DNA from: JAZDJJ01 sp043804035
GTDB taxonomy: Bacteria; Bacteroidota; Bacteroidia; Palsa-948
Assembly (NCBI GenBank): GCA_043804035.1
Contig: JAZDJJ010000159.1
Span: 1 to 14,899 of the forward strand
Reading direction: 5' to 3'
Length of the DNA: 14,899 nt
Shown here piece by piece: positions 14,679 through 14,899 of this stretch; the stretch's first letter is position 1; each line of letters starts with the position of its first letter. The position numbers and the translations under genes were made by a program. Below the pieces are notes generated by a model. The model searched no databases. It saw nothing but the letters and a program-made list of their open reading frames with translations, and was not told the DNA's origin.

Positions 14679-14764
14679 TGATAAACTTGAAACCTTAAAC
14701 TTTAATTTTTGGCTCTGCGCTCTCTGCGTCTCTGCGAGAAATAAAAATTGTCTGAACTGTGATT
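14679..14764 (+). repeat. Short dispersed repeat, copy B
   Basis: TGATAAACTTGAAACC, TTAAACTTTAAT, a CTCTGCG run, GCGAGAAATAAAAATTG and TCTGAACTGTGATT share blocks with copies A and C. The CTCTGCG run consists of imperfect units (ctctgcg, ctctctgcg, tctctgcg). Confidence 0.78.
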
Positions 14765-14777
14765 TATATGATTTATA

Positions 14778-14840
14778 TGATAAACTTGAAATCTTAAACT
14801 TTAATCTTTTGATTTGTATCTTTGCGTCTTTGCGAGAAAG
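14778..14840 (+). repeat. Short dispersed repeat, copy C
   Basis: TGATAAACTTGAAATC, TTAAACTTTAATC, then TTTGCGTCTTTGCGAGAAAG repeat the layout of copy B 99 bp further on. It contains TATCTTTG (14817-14824), an exact TAnnTTTG match that could act as a promoter for the gene starting at 14884; this is only a possibility. Confidence 0.75.
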
Positions 14841-14883
14841 AACAACTTGAGTAATTATAAACTGAACCTAAAATAATTATCAC

Positions 14884-14899
14884 ATGAAAACAAAACATC
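14884..14899 (+). CDS. Possible start of a gene truncated by the window end
   Basis: ATG AAA ACA AAA CAT gives MKTKH, a basic start that would suit a signal peptide. Only five codons are visible, so the product cannot be identified. The AT-rich upstream stretch (CCTAAAATAATTATCAC) fits a Bacteroidota translation start. Confidence 0.4.

Overview
This window looks like a piece of a low-GC genome from the Bacteroidota. The evidence is a PorP/SprF-type protein of the type IX secretion/gliding family, a DUF5606 protein, a YfhO-type membrane protein, a GH3-family adenylating enzyme and a Bacteroidota-style acyloxyacyl hydrolase. Several exact matches to the phylum's -7 promoter box (TAnnTTTG) occur, and clear Shine-Dalgarno sequences are lacking. 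All identifications come from reading the sequence; no database search was run, and species cannot be named.

Layout. (1) 1-1133: a small outer-membrane beta-barrel gene on the + strand sits between two near-identical repeats of a dispersed, inverted-repeat-type element (1-137 and 947-1133). The second copy abuts the thiG stop codon. (2) 1135-3108, minus strand: deoxynucleoside kinase, an MGMT/ATL-like DNA-binding protein and thiazole synthase ThiG, probably read in that order. (3) 3174-3320: a 147-bp non-autonomous element with 14-bp terminal inverted repeats and a perfect 9-bp target duplication. It has inserted into the last codons of a secreted protein of unknown function (3304-4107). (4) 4111-7932, minus strand: two-domain universal stress protein, cation/proton antiporter, GH3-family enzyme, tRNA-Thr(CGU) and the secreted protein form a close unidirectional row. 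(5) 7951-8076: an array of eighteen 7-bp units lies immediately upstream of the universal stress gene. (6) 8078-13119, minus strand: DUF5606 protein, acyloxyacyl hydrolase, a higBA-type toxin-antitoxin pair and a YfhO-family protein. (7) 13403-14350, plus strand: a PorP/SprF-family protein. (8) 14351-14883: a gene-free stretch of several repeat families, leading to the first codons of a probable gene that runs off the window.

How the parts relate. The protein genes are mostly ordinary cell-envelope and housekeeping functions. The universal stress protein and antiporter are 6 bp apart and plausibly act together in ion or stress homeostasis. The toxin-antitoxin pair has a candidate promoter and palindromic operator overlapping the end of the YfhO gene. 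The most informative features are non-coding: the MITE-like insertion whose empty site can be reconstructed, the heptamer array in a promoter-proximal position, and repeat elements built from the same half-unit in opposite arrangements. I found no convincing new multi-gene defence or biosynthetic system.
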